Shown: positions 25,473-36,394 of the stretch, piece by piece | Numbering within the stretch: position 1 is the stretch's first letter | How the letters are laid out: each line of letters opens with the position of its first letter | Notes under the pieces: generated by a model | Told to the model about the DNA's origin: nothing | The model's input: the letters and a program-made list of their open reading frames with translations, nothing else | The model's database searches: none | Position numbers and translations under genes: made by a program | Assembly: GCA_028532985.1 (NCBI GenBank) | Contig: JANCIK010000006.1 | Coordinates: forward strand, 2,542,001-2,606,000 | DNA: 64,000 nt | Reading direction: 5' to 3' | Source of the DNA: Stropharia rugosoannulata | Taxonomy: Eukaryota > Basidiomycota > Agaricomycetes > Agaricales > Strophariaceae

Positions 25473-25798
25473 GGTCAACAAGCTGTAGAGTCAGGTGAGG
25501 TGGATTATTTGGAGGTGAGTACTGCGAGGAACCCACTATGTGCAATACTGATATTCCCTTGAAGTTCGAAGACGCCCAGGAACTGCAGAGCTTAGCGCAA
25601 GTGAATGGGTGCGGGTCCAGCTTATAAAACACCCAAATATTGGCTGCAAGGTTCAAGGATGAGGCTGATCCACCAGGCTCGGCAACACCAATCACTGTGA
25701 CTTTGGACGAGTCTGGTGAGCTATCATTAATCACCGCAATCCCACTACTTTCCTCAACTTTCTTTCCCTACCCAGGTACGAAGATGATGCATTTAGTA

Positions 25799-25810
25799 AT
25801 GTGTGGCCCA
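25799..25810. repeat. LINE target-site duplication, 5' copy
   Basis: ATGTGTGGCCCA here against ACGTGTGGCCCA at 32561-32572; the left Plavaka copy holds the single, unoccupied ACGTGTGGCCCA (reverse complement near 7975-7990). One T/C mismatch lies at a CpG. Confidence 0.88.
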
Positions 25811-26017
25811 GAGGCTCCTTTACCACGAACCACGTGGTACCCCGACTAGGACCCCGGCCGATGAAAACTTCCTCTCAGGCCTCCAGGCCCCGCCGTAGGC
25901 GCGCTACCCCCTCAAGCGGCCAGAAAGGCCTTGGGTGGCACGCCCGAAGACACTGCGGGCCCCTGCCCCGAACTTTCCGCAAAGAAAACACGCCGCAGAC
26001 CGCGGAGATAGCCCAGA

Positions 26018-28186
26018 ATGGCGACCTCGGCACCGAAACGTCCTGCACCAGCCTCAGGACCGACATTACGACAACGAGGCGCCACGCCCGCCCCGGCACC
26101 GACTCCTTCACAAACGTTGGCGACGGACATCTCGACACGGGTGGAGGCTTTGGACTACCTGTCCAAGACCGGCTACATCAAAAATAGTGAGTCCATCAAC
26201 TTGTCTCAGCTCGCAATGTACCTCTCCCAGGCGACGGACCTCATTCCGCGCACCGTCGCTGCCAAACCCACGCTGGCTACGTTCCAAGCGCTGGCTGTAC
26301 TGGCGGAACACATCTCGATGGAACTCCTGGCGGCGCAGATCGCTGATGCGGTGGTTGCGAGCCTGGAACCACAGATGCAGCTGCTGCGTGAATCGGCTGT
26401 CTCGGTCAACGAAGCAGCCCACGCCGTGGCGTCAGCGGGCGTCATGGTTCAGGACACAGCGCACAGCCTTGGGGAGACCGCCTCCGCTGTTGCAGCGGCT
26501 ACTGCGGAGACACGAGAGCTGGCTGGCTCCCTATGGGACACAACCGCGAATCTCTCGGATTCTGCTCAGGCTGTAACCCAGGCCACTGCATCGGCGCAGG
26601 ACGCGTCACAGGCAATAGGCCGGTCTTCCTCTCAGCCCCTGCCCCCTCCCAGCCAGTTGTCGTACGCGTCAGTTGTGGCTCAGCCGTCCCCGGCTCACCG
26701 GGCGGAGATTGCTCGGGGCAATGCCCGCGATTGCAGGTTTGTGGTGAATGGCGCTGGTGCGGCGATGCTTGGCGCCGGCCTGGCAGCTCACGAACTCGTT
26801 GAGAAGGCAAACGCAGTGGTGGCCACCCTGGAGGGGATTGGCATGCGCGGCCCTGTTGGGATGAAGTTCGTTTCGGCGTTCCGAATGCGGAGCGGTGGCG
26901 TAGTGTACCACCTGAACATGGCGGACGGTGCCCGCTGGTTGGCGCAGCCAGCGGTGCGTGCAAAGTTCACCCTGTGCTACGAAGGTGCGTCGTCAGTCCT
27001 GTCCCCCCTTCTGCATTGTGTTGTGGAGTTCATACCGGTGTCCTTCAACCCCCATTCGGAGGACGATATCACTGCGGTGGAAAGGAACAGCGGACTGGAG
27101 GCCAAGACCATCCAGTTTGCGAAGTGGTTCAAGAGCCTGGACCGATGCCAGGCAGGGCAGCGGTCGGCATTCCTTCTGGTCGGATTCCTGACACGGGAGG
27201 CGGCCAATGCGGCCATCGACGGTGGCCTTTGCGTGGCCGGTCGATGGTGTACAGTGCACAAGCTCCTGCCCGAGCCCCGGCGCTGCATGAAATGCCAGCG
27301 CTGGGAGCCAGGCCACCTGGCAGCACAGTGCCCTTCTCCGGAAGAGGTTTGCGGGCGGTGCGGAGGCCCCCATCGTACAGCTGCTTGCGATGCTGAACAG
27401 GAGAAGGTCTGCTGCCCCAACTGTGTGGCTGACGGCCACGACAGGGCAGCAGACCACGAGGCTGGCGACCGTTCATGTCCGGCTTACACAGTACGGCGCA
27501 ACGAGATGATGTCGCGCTCGCCAGGCGCACGGTACCGTTTCTTCCCCACTGACGACCCGCGTACGTGGGACAGCAGCGAATGGGCAGCAGCAGGTCCACA
27601 AGACTGGGCATTAGGCCTGGCCACATGCGCCCCTGGAGGCGGACTAGGACGCGGCCGCCTGGCGGGAGGTGCTTGGGGTGGTGTCTCTACCCCGGCTGTG
27701 CAACGCCGGCCATTGGCCACTCCGCCGCAGGTGTCGACATCCAGCCCTGGGGCAACGGCGCCAGCCACGGCAGCTGCTAAACGGCCTGTTGGGGCTGGAG
27801 TGCCAGCAGCAAGCAGTCAGCCTCAGTCGCGTGATATGTCATGGCGGAGGCGGGGCCTACCTCAGAGCCAGGCCATGCTACAGGACTACTTCAGGGCCTC
27901 ACAGCCCGCTCCGCCTTCGCCGGCACCTATGGCTCCGGGCCCCTCTTCCCAGCGTGTGGAGGTTGAATGGCGCAACATGACCTGGGCACAGGACTTTGAG
28001 ATTGGGTTAGGCACTGGGGCAGTGGCTGAAGAAGACTCGGTGGCCGACCTGGGCTTCTTGCAAGCGGAATCTTCGACGGAGAGTGGTGGTGGGACTGACA
28101 GTGAGGGAGAGGAGGAGAAGTTGGGGAGTGGAGGGTTTTTAACCCACTTATCGCAGGGGGCCGCGAAGGCTTCCAGCGATGAGTGA
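26018..28186 (+). CDS. LINE ORF1, gag-like nucleic-acid-binding protein
   Basis: 722 residues. The N-terminal part is Ala/Pro-rich with long Ala/Ser/Thr helices. The C-terminal half has three Cys/His knuckles in series: CMKCQRWEPGHLAAQC, CGRCGGPHRTAAC and CCPNCVADGHDRAADH, around residues 425-485. Such ORF1 proteins bind the element RNA and build the ribonucleoprotein used for target-primed reverse transcription. The ATG at 26018 is the first good start. The tail is acidic and Ser/Gly-rich. Its stop (28184-28186) lies inside the start region of ORF2. Confidence 0.92.
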   Translation: MATSAPKRPAPASGPTLRQRGATPAPAPTPSQTLATDISTRVEALDYLSKTGYIKNSESINLSQLAMYLSQATDLIPRTVAAKPTLATFQALAVLAEHISMELLAAQIADAVVASLEPQMQLLRESAVSVNEAAHAVASAGVMVQDTAHSLGETASAVAAATAETRELAGSLWDTTANLSDSAQAVTQATASAQDASQAIGRSSSQPLPPPSQLSYASVVAQPSPAHRAEIARGNARDCRFVVNGAGAAMLGAGLAAHELVEKANAVVATLEGIGMRGPVGMKFVSAFRMRSGGVVYHLNMADGARWLAQPAVRAKFTLCYEGASSVLSPLLHCVVEFIPVSFNPHSEDDITAVERNSGLEAKTIQFAKWFKSLDRCQAGQRSAFLLVGFLTREAANAAIDGGLCVAGRWCTVHKLLPEPRRCMKCQRWEPGHLAAQCPSPEEVCGRCGGPHRTAACDAEQEKVCCPNCVADGHDRAADHEAGDRSCPAYTVRRNEMMSRSPGARYRFFPTDDPRTWDSSEWAAAGPQDWALGLATCAPGGGLGRGRLAGGAWGGVSTPAVQRRPLATPPQVSTSSPGATAPATAAAKRPVGAGVPAASSQPQSRDMSWRRRGLPQSQAMLQDYFRASQPAPPSPAPMAPGPSSQRVEVEWRNMTWAQDFEIGLGTGAVAEEDSVADLGFLQAESSTESGGGTDSEGEEEKLGSGGFLTHLSQGAAKASSDE

Positions 28187-31100
28187 CGAGGGGGCTGAGC
28201 CCCCGCAGCGGCTCCGCATCTGGCAACAGAATGCGCGGAAGTCGCTGCTTGCGCAGACAGATCTTCTGGTCTCCCTGGGCCAGGAGTACGATGTCTGCGC
28301 TATCCAGGAACCATACGTGGACTTCCTGGGCCAATCCCGTTCGAACTCAAAATGGCAGTCCATATATCCCACGCGGCACGCCAAACACCCCATGCGGACT
28401 CGTTCGCTTCTTCTCATCAGCTCAGCCATCTCGACGGACGCATGGACGGAAATCGTCATCGACTCCTCCGACATTACGGGGGTCGAGCTCTGTGGTGACT
28501 TCGGGATCATCCAAATCATCAACGTCTACAATGCCTGTGAAGACAACACCAGCCTCGATGCTCTGGCTGCGTACATGCGCAGCCAAAGGGCGCAGCCTGC
28601 ACAGCCTGTCTCGGTTGAGTACATATGGCTGGGCGACTTCAACTGCCACCACCCTGCTTGGGACGAGGAGCGCAATAGCCACCTGTTCACAGGTGAGGCT
28701 CTGCGCAAGGCAGACCAACTCATCTCTCTTCTGGACGACTTTCACATGGACATGGCCCTGCCCAGGAACATGCCCACTCTGCGAGCGTCCAATGGAGGCA
28801 ACCTCACCCGTGTCGACAACATCTTTTGCAGTGGGCCGCTTTATGGCCGTATTCTCACTTGCAACGCCCACCCGGACTTGACCCCGGTTCATGCAGACCA
28901 CTTCCCCATCCTGACCCACATTGACATCTCGGTGGCCACGGTTGAGGTGGCCCCATGCCTCAATTTCCGGATGACCGATTGGGTGGCGTTTGGCAAGGAC
29001 CTACGAGGACGACTGGATGGCCTGGAGATAGGCGAAGTGACGACAGTGGAGGAGTTCGAGCGTCGGCGGGGGGAGCTGGAGGGTGCGGTGGCGATGGTAA
29101 TTGAGAAACATGTCCCAGTCGTGCGGGTGTCTCCTTACACCAAGCGCTGGTGGACAAAGGCACTGGGGATGCAGAAGAAGATGGTCCATAGATTGGGGCG
29201 GGCCTCGTATGGGAGGCGGGCGGATGCGGATGACCCAGTCCATGAGGAGTATAGAAGGGCGCGCAACGACTACTCGGAGGCACTGCGTAAGATGAAGGCG
29301 GAGCATTGGGCAGAATGGTTGGAGGGGCTGGATGAGGATAGTGTGTGGGATGCGAGCCGGATGGCGACTGGCCCAGCCAGAGATGGTGGGCGCATGCGTA
29401 TGCCGGGTTTGTGGGTGCTGGACCCTACCACAGGAGAGACGGTGCAGGTTGCCACTACAAACGCAGATAAAGGGGCCTGCCTCTTTGAGGCCTTCTTTCC
29501 CCCAAAACCGGTGGTGTCCATGGTACCTGAAGATGTTGTGTACCCCACGGCGCGGTGGGGATACAAGGCGATCACGAATGAGCAGGTTAGTCGAGCTATC
29601 AGCAAACTCAAGCCATACAAGGCTACACGGGCAGGTACACCATCGAACGCAGTCCTGGCCTTCAACCGGGAGGCTCTTGTGCCACATCTGGCCCCCCTCT
29701 TCTGGGCAACGGTATCCCTGGCTCACTACCCAGCTGACTGGGCGGTCACCCAGACACTAGTCCTTCGGAAGCCTGGCCGCCCTGACTACAGCTTGCCGGG
29801 GGCATGGCGGCCTATTGTCCTGTCCCATGGCTTTGCCCGTCTGCTCAACAGCTGCCAGACGGAGGACCTACTTTCACACTGTGAGCTGCTGGGCCTCCTG
29901 CCTGCACACCACTTTGGGGCACGACCAGGGCGCACAACTACAGACTCACTGCATCTCCTGGTCAAGACAATCAAGGACGCTTGGCGCCGCCGGCAGGTGG
30001 TATCAGTACTGTTCCTGGATGTCAAGGGGGCTTTCCCTAGTGTGGCAATTGACCAGCTGATCCATGACATGCGGATGATGGGCATACCTCGAGAACTGAC
30101 GGACTGGCTGCTGCGTCGCCTCCGCCACCGCTCCACCACCCTCTTCTTTGACGGCTTTCAGACAGCCTCCTTTGTTGTGGACAATGGCCTGGACCAAGGT
30201 GACCCTATCTCGGTTATCTGCTATATAATCTACAATGCCTGCCTCCTCAAGATCCCTCTGCGACGCCTCTGGGAGATTATCCTGCTCTTTGTGGATGATG
30301 TGGCCATTGCGGTGGCAGCAGCAACTTTTGTGGAGGCTCATGAACGTTTGAAGGGGATCATGGAGCAGGTGGGGGGCGTCTTTGAGTGGGCGCGCCGCCA
30401 CAACTGCAGCTTTGGGATTGAGAAGTTCCAGCTGTTGGATGCAGCGCGGCGCCTACATGCCGGGGCTCGGATGCCACTGGAGTTGGATGGACAGTGGATA
30501 ACCCCCTCTGCTGTGGTGAAGTTCCTCGGTGTGGTGATAGACGAGCAGTTGTTGTGGAGGGGACAGGTGGCGTCGGCGCTACGCAAGGGGCAGCTCTGGG
30601 TTGGGCAAATTAGTAGGCTCTCCAGGATGACAAAGGGCGTGTCGCGTGGCCTGATGCGGCGGCTTTACCTTGCGATAGCAGTCCCTCGCATGCTCTATGC
30701 GGCGGATGTTTTTCTAACTCAGCAGACCCAGCGCAAGTCAGCAGCAGCGGTCAACAAACTTGCATCAGTTCAGCGGCGTGCTGCACTAGCGATCACAGGG
30801 GCCATGCGCACTACGGCTACCGATGTACTCAACGTTCTGGCTGACCTGCTCCCCTTCTCTGTTCTGGTTGACCAGGTCCGCATGCAGGCTGCTTTACGCC
30901 TGGCCTCCCTGCCTCGCATACACCCGCTCTCCAAACCAGTGGCTAATGCAGGCCTGCGTCTTGTCAAACGGCACCCTACCCCCCTCCACTTTCTCATGCA
31001 CGAGCTGCAGGCACTCAAGGTGCGCCCGGAGCGGCTGGAGACTATCAGTGCCATGAGGTACACTAGCAAGTGGCGGGCAGCGGTGCAGGTTGAGGTGGCT

Positions 31101-32102
31101 AGTTCGAAAGAGGATGCGGCCGCGCAGGATGCAGCAGATGGGACAAAGTGGAAGGTGTATGCAGATGGCTCAGGCATTGGTGGAAAGATTGGGGCTGCGG
31201 CAGTGCTCTTTCGGAAAGGCGAGGCACGGTCGATGGCTAGCTTCCACTTGGGTTCCATACAGCGGCACACAGTTTACGAGGGGGAAGAGATGGGGGCGGT
31301 TCTTGCCTTACACCTGCTGCGGCGGTTCCAAGGCCTGAAGCGGGCAGTTATTTGCATTGACAACCAGTCCACGGTGCAGGCTGTTGCCCAACGGCGACCT
31401 GTACCTGGACACTGGCTCATGGACCTCTTCCACAGCCAGCTGGAGCAACTTCGTAGGCGGAATCCCACCTTGCGATTGGTGGTGCGGTGGATACCGGGCC
31501 ACATGGAGGTGGCAGGGAACGAGGCAGCGGACAGCGCTGCTCGGGCTGCTGCCCAGCACCCGGCGGGCTGCACGCGACGTAGGAAGCTACCAGCTGCCCT
31601 GCTCAAGGACATCCCTTACAGCAGGGCAGCTGCGCGCCAGCGGATCCGGAACGCTTTGCGGTCAGCGGGCCAAATGGTGTGGAGACGCTCACCCCGTTTT
31701 GCGGCTGTGAGTCGCCTGGCACCGGGCCTGCTTGATCGCAAGTATACATGGGCCATTGGCGCCCTACCACGCAAGCACACAAGCCTTATCACTCAAATCA
31801 TCACAGGCCACATTGCCCTTGCCAACCACCTCCACCGCATTGGTGCTGCTGACTCACCTTTCTGCCCTGCATGCCAGCATGACGCATGCGAGACAGTTTC
31901 TCATTTTATCCTGCACTGCCCCGCACATTTGCGCCACTGCGACGCTTTATGGGCCGCCACTCCAGCACACCGACGGAACCTCACTGCACTCTTGGCCACC
32001 CCCGCCGGATGCCAACGTCTCCTCACCTTCATTGCTGACTCAGGCCGGCTCCGTTCTGTGTATGGCTCTATCCCCCCCCTGTCAGCCTCCCAAGCCGCAT
32101 GA
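28179..32102 (+). CDS. LINE ORF2: APE endonuclease, reverse transcriptase, RNase H
   Basis: 1307 residues, uninterrupted. Endonuclease motifs: RIWQQNARKS, VCAIQEPYVD (Glu), WLGDFNCHHPAWD (Asp/Asn), RVDNIFC (Asp), ADHFPILTH (His). Reverse transcriptase: LSHGFARLLNSC, FGARPGRTTTDSLHLL, VLFLDVKGAFPSV (first Asp), LDQGDPISVICY, LLFVDDVAIA (FVDD catalytic pair). RNase H: WKVYADGSGIGGKIGAAAV (Asp), YEGEEMGAV (Glu), VICIDNQSTVQAV (Asp), WIPGHMEVAGNEAADSAARA (His/Asp). A C-terminal zinc knuckle CPACQHDACETVSHFILHC follows. Start ATG overlaps the ORF1 stop as ATGAGTGA, which suggests translation by termination-reinitiation. Confidence 0.96.
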   Translation: MSDEGAEPPQRLRIWQQNARKSLLAQTDLLVSLGQEYDVCAIQEPYVDFLGQSRSNSKWQSIYPTRHAKHPMRTRSLLLISSAISTDAWTEIVIDSSDITGVELCGDFGIIQIINVYNACEDNTSLDALAAYMRSQRAQPAQPVSVEYIWLGDFNCHHPAWDEERNSHLFTGEALRKADQLISLLDDFHMDMALPRNMPTLRASNGGNLTRVDNIFCSGPLYGRILTCNAHPDLTPVHADHFPILTHIDISVATVEVAPCLNFRMTDWVAFGKDLRGRLDGLEIGEVTTVEEFERRRGELEGAVAMVIEKHVPVVRVSPYTKRWWTKALGMQKKMVHRLGRASYGRRADADDPVHEEYRRARNDYSEALRKMKAEHWAEWLEGLDEDSVWDASRMATGPARDGGRMRMPGLWVLDPTTGETVQVATTNADKGACLFEAFFPPKPVVSMVPEDVVYPTARWGYKAITNEQVSRAISKLKPYKATRAGTPSNAVLAFNREALVPHLAPLFWATVSLAHYPADWAVTQTLVLRKPGRPDYSLPGAWRPIVLSHGFARLLNSCQTEDLLSHCELLGLLPAHHFGARPGRTTTDSLHLLVKTIKDAWRRRQVVSVLFLDVKGAFPSVAIDQLIHDMRMMGIPRELTDWLLRRLRHRSTTLFFDGFQTASFVVDNGLDQGDPISVICYIIYNACLLKIPLRRLWEIILLFVDDVAIAVAAATFVEAHERLKGIMEQVGGVFEWARRHNCSFGIEKFQLLDAARRLHAGARMPLELDGQWITPSAVVKFLGVVIDEQLLWRGQVASALRKGQLWVGQISRLSRMTKGVSRGLMRRLYLAIAVPRMLYAADVFLTQQTQRKSAAAVNKLASVQRRAALAITGAMRTTATDVLNVLADLLPFSVLVDQVRMQAALRLASLPRIHPLSKPVANAGLRLVKRHPTPLHFLMHELQALKVRPERLETISAMRYTSKWRAAVQVEVASSKEDAAAQDAADGTKWKVYADGSGIGGKIGAAAVLFRKGEARSMASFHLGSIQRHTVYEGEEMGAVLALHLLRRFQGLKRAVICIDNQSTVQAVAQRRPVPGHWLMDLFHSQLEQLRRRNPTLRLVVRWIPGHMEVAGNEAADSAARAAAQHPAGCTRRRKLPAALLKDIPYSRAAARQRIRNALRSAGQMVWRRSPRFAAVSRLAPGLLDRKYTWAIGALPRKHTSLITQIITGHIALANHLHRIGAADSPFCPACQHDACETVSHFILHCPAHLRHCDALWAATPAHRRNLTALLATPAGCQRLLTFIADSGRLRSVYGSIPPLSASQAA

Positions 32103-32123
32103 TCATTTATTTTTCCCCAACGA

Positions 32124-32127
32124 TGTT

Positions 32128-32163
<36 letters not shown>

Positions 32164-32226
32164 CTTCTCTTTTTCTCTCTTTCCCTCTTCCCTCTTTTTC
32201 TCTCTCTTCTCTACTTTTCCCTCTCT
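32124..32226 (+). repeat. CT-rich low-complexity tract in LINE 3' region
   Basis: (CT)n with TTTCTCTCT variants just after the ORF2 stop. A pyrimidine tract in the 3' untranslated region, likely polymorphic. Confidence 0.9.
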
Positions 32227-32942
32227 TTATCTATACATATACGCACTTAAACATACATTACCTCACGGCCCTAGCCATCTTTTCTTTACTCTACTCCTTT
32301 TCTCTCCCTATCTTCATGCCCAAAAGTACCTACTCACACCACTTACCTCTTATTATGCCCTGCTTGCCTCGGCAGCAGTTGGCGCCCGGGATTCCCTCCA
32401 GATCCCACCACCTCTTAACATGTTATTGGACACTTCCACCCCTTAGACACCACCACCCTCATAGATAGTGCATCATGCCGACAGTAGATAGCTCTACCAT
32501 ATGGTTCGCCACAATAGAGTATAATCTTGGATTTAAAAAATAAAAAAAATAAAAAAAAAAACGTGTGGCCCAACACAGGAGTGCTGGAGTGCTTTACTTA
32601 GCAAGAAAATGGCTGCGACTGTACCATCCCTTGAGTCTTGACTATCTTTATACCGCTTATGATCGATCTTGCCAACCTAACCAGGTGAGTCATTATTGAG
32701 TTTTTTGCAGCGTCGTGATAAATAACAGCTGGATGGGTCGAAATGGGCGCCTGCTTCTTGCACTCGAACGATCATGAATGTCCTGCAGACTCCAGGAGCG
32801 CCCACACGCCATGGTCTCTCCCCAGGTCGTATCATTACACCTAAATCTCGTGGAGGCCCCCCTAGCAGTTCCTCAAGCGGTTCGGGCTCTGCAGCCAGGC
32901 GTCGACGTGCAGAACTCAAAAAGAAGATTTGCAAGGCCAATT

Positions 32943-34163
32943 GTTGAGAGGTCTACTGCGTAGCTAGACTCGAAATTGCGAAACACAACACACACACACA
33001 CCCAGCGGAGCAAGATCCTATCCCTTAGATCGAGCGAATGCCCTCAACTAAATGGTAGTATAATCTATGCTCTGCTCTGGTTCCCGTTCTGGGCGTGCAA
33101 TGCGTGCACCTCGTGTCCTCTAGTCTTTGTAACAGCAAGTAGTGCCTGCAAGTTCGTTTGTAAGGAGGGGTTTAATTCTAGTAAATCTCGGATAGCACCC
33201 GGTTGCTAGTGGCATGCGCTAGGCAAAATGATGAATGAAATAAGTTGTGTTTAGCGAACGGCTTCGCTGCGCGCACTTCCGGGTCCGGTGACCTCGTGCG
33301 ATGCGCGGACTCTCCAAAGTCCAACAATCCAAGACTCTCCAAAGTCTTTCACCCGGCAGTGCAGTCTCACAGTCTAAACACTACAGTGCGAGTTTCTGTA
33401 CACGGTTGTACTGACTCCTCACTGAGCTCTCCAAATGACCCGGTGGCCAGAAGCTATCCAAAACTCCTATAATTCACAAACACTTCACAGTTAAAACCCT
33501 AACAAAAGCTAAACACAGCCCGCTGACGACCTGGGACAGAACCCAGCACACAGATCTAGTGGGTAGACAATTGCTTGAATTACTATAGACAAGGATACAG
33601 GTTTATATGCAATGCACACATGTGTACTAATTGTAAGGTAAAGTAAATACTGGCAACGTGCGGCCAAAGGTCTGCGCATCGCATCCGGGCTTCTCCCCTA
33701 GTATCCTGGCCCCTTGGCATTCACTGCGCGCATGTTGTTCATTCCCTCGGGCTTTTGCACGTCTTTTGATGCGCGCTGCCACGGTCACATGATGTGTGGA
33801 CTTAGACAAATTCTGCCTTTGCGATGCGTGCATATGAGATACGCGCACAGCCCTTCACACCGCCTTTGGTATCTGCTCAGCTGTACTCACACTGCTCTTT
33901 GCTGGTGCTTAACCGTTCTATGCTTTCCTGATCGCTTGCACAGACGGCCAAACTATGCACTCTAGACTGTGCAGCTTGTTGACCAATCCCTCTCGCGATA
34001 CGGTGCGTGCAGGCGCTTATAGTCATGATGCTTGCACACTGATAGCTATAGACTACGAGACAGGCTCAACTCTAGTCCCTCCTGTGTTTTCCTGCGCACA
34101 GCTATCCCTTTAAGGGAACTTCTGACGATTTATGTCCGTAGCCAAAAAGCAGCCCTGTCACCG
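32943..34163. mobile_element. LTR-like insertion of about 1.2 kb (possible solo LTR)
   Basis: Interrupts gene a between AAGGCCAA (32940) and GTGACTCAAAAGG (34164), where the left copy has only about 16 other bases. The insert starts TGTTGAGAGG and ends near CCCTGTCA, the TG...CA form of LTRs. It has (AC)n at 32986-33002, a CTCCAAAGTC repeat near 33312-33345 and a possible TATA (GTTTATATG, 33601). No coding frame is supported. No clean 5-bp target duplication is visible, so the boundaries are approximate. Confidence 0.45.
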
Positions 34164-36394
34164 TGACTCAAAAGGTTTGAAGCAGCCTCCTGATGCACTG
34201 AGTAAGCTTATCTTCATTTGCTGTTTGGTGACTGGTACTGATTATGTGTAGAATGTCCACTTGGGCCCAGGCAGATACTGTCATGTATGCTCTTATTCTA
34301 TTATCTCATTCATTCATTCATACTGATACTGACTACTTAGGGCTGAGAACGAACTTTACATCGTCCTTCTTCGTGAAATTGAAGACAGTGCAAAGCTTTC
34401 CCTGCAGCAGTATGCCAGCTGTATCCGACAGTGCCACGCAGTGGGCACTGTATCTCCTGAGCAGTACCTGCGCGGTTACAACCTTGGTCGTTGCTGGGAA
34501 AACCGCACTCATACTGTTGCCAACCCTGGCCTGCCACCCTTGCACACCTCTCAGTCCTCACTCGCGAAATTGTGCAAGATCAGGAAGTTGTGCCCATTTG
34601 TGAAATGTGGCAGGGTCAAAGCAGTTCAGATCGAGGTGCTCGACTCCGCTTCCAAGAGCAACAACTCCACAACTAGCACTTCTGAGATGGATGCACAGTC
34701 CGACTGCGAGTCCACCTTGTCCGAGTCCTCCAAGGAAAACCATCTGCCATCTCGTCCAACCTTGGCTGACATATGCAAAGTCCACGATTTGCTCAACAGT
34801 GTTCACGCTGATGTTAATAGCCAGTTGCTCGAAGTCAGTCGTTTAGTTGAGTCTTTTCGTGGCTAAGTCCTTGCATGTGTAAGATCAGTTGTTTTATATT
34901 CACAACATGTATATATGTACAACTACAATGAACCATTTGGCCGACTAATTGTTATGTGACTGATCTTGCAGTACTTTGCGACACAGATGACTTGTCATTT
35001 GTTTGGTCCTCCTTTTTTTTTTTTTACCAGCACAAACAAATAGATCGACATTCTTTGCAGCCACCACCACCATCTTTCGTTGAGACCTCTGCCAACTGCC
35101 CACTGCTTGCATGCCCAAATCCACCCCTTCCAAGCAGCAGGCGTCATCTCGAGCCAAGACACCTGCATCTATGCCGGCTTGTAAAGCAACACACAGCACA
35201 CCGGCCAACTGTCACCAAACCCGATGCATGTCTGCCATTGATTGCTCACTGACTAATGGTGCTGTTCCAAGCAGTCCAGTTAAAGCTCCAATGTAAGTCT
35301 GTAGTATTTGTATCTACCTTAATAACACCACTTAGTGACATTTTACTGCATTTGACAGCTTTACTGAATCTCAGGTCATTGATGACATGATAGCCCAGCT
35401 GGACAACAGCCGCCTTGGGCCGGAAAGTCAGCTTGACCTGATCAACACGGTGAATGGCATGCTCACCAAATGCAAAGAACGGCATCACTTGACCCAGTCA
35501 GTGGCTGACAAAAGCACAGACTTGGAATCGCAAGAGGTCAAGCCTTCAGACAGAGAAGACAATGAAGCTATCAGTGACTCTGAAGACAGATGGCAGGAGG
35601 AACTGTGCAAATGTTACAGTTGAGTCTGCATTGCAGGGCATGACTGCGACCATCTGGCGACTTCGACAATCCCGTGTTCGTGACACGCCTCAGTACACCT
35701 TGTTGAACACTCACTACAGAAATCTCATGGCCTTACGTGCGCAGGAAGAGACTCTCGAACAAACTTTGGAGAGGCAGATTGTCACATAGGACAGTGGCTG
35801 GGTACTGTAGTATACGGGGCCTCAGTAAACTATTAGTATACTGTAGATCACGGGCCCATTTTCAACAAATGGCAACCTAGTATAATACTGTGATCTACAG
35901 GGCTAATGGCAACCTATCTTAGTACTGTGTTTCACAGGGCCATTTTCAACAAATGGCATCCGCATATATAGGTGATGTAAATCCGGCGGAAAAACGACTT
36001 ACGGCGGCATTATATATATTTTTCTGAAGCAAATCCGGCGGAATTAGTGTGCAGAGCGAGATAATGGATTGTAGTTGATGGCTTTTATTATTTCCGCCAG
36101 TTTTTGAATATTTCCGCCGGATAGACGGTACTATATAAATCTACTACTTTGTTGCCGCCGATTTGTGCATTTAAAATTATTTTTATGGGTCAGTAGAATT
36201 CAAATACTTGATTACACTTTTTGTTTCGTAAAAAAGTAGATATTGTATGGTTTGCATTTTAAAAAATTTGATCGCGAAGTCCGGCAGCTAAAATTCCTAT
36301 GGTACATTTATTTGATGCACCAGGGTGCAGGCCTATAGAAGTACCAAATTTTCGGTGACCTCTGGGCATAAGAAATGATTTTTACAAGTAGAAA

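Larger units (their letters stand above)
25811..32560 (+). mobile_element. Full-length LINE (Tad/I-like non-LTR retrotransposon)
   Basis: A 6750-bp GC-rich insert in AT-rich surroundings. It has a 207-bp 5' leader, two long open reading frames overlapping by 8 nt, a 3' region with a CT tract and an A-rich tail ending at 32560, and a 12-bp target duplication. APE-type endonuclease, reverse transcriptase and RNase H in ORF2 together with a zinc-knuckle ORF1 fit the Tad1/I group of fungal LINEs. Both frames are uninterrupted, so it may be able to move. Confidence 0.95.
25371..34866 (+). pseudogene. Plavaka companion gene a (right copy), split by LINE and LTR-like insert
   Basis: Surviving exon blocks are 25371-25810, 32562-32940 and about 34165-34866; the LINE interrupts the exon DDAFSNVW and the LTR-like insert interrupts ELKKKICKAN. 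The GGAGTGCT tandem pair is present at about 32578-32593, as in the left copy. The final exon AENELYIVLLREIEDSAKLS to SRLVESFRG is intact (34340-34866). This copy cannot make a full product. Confidence 0.6.
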
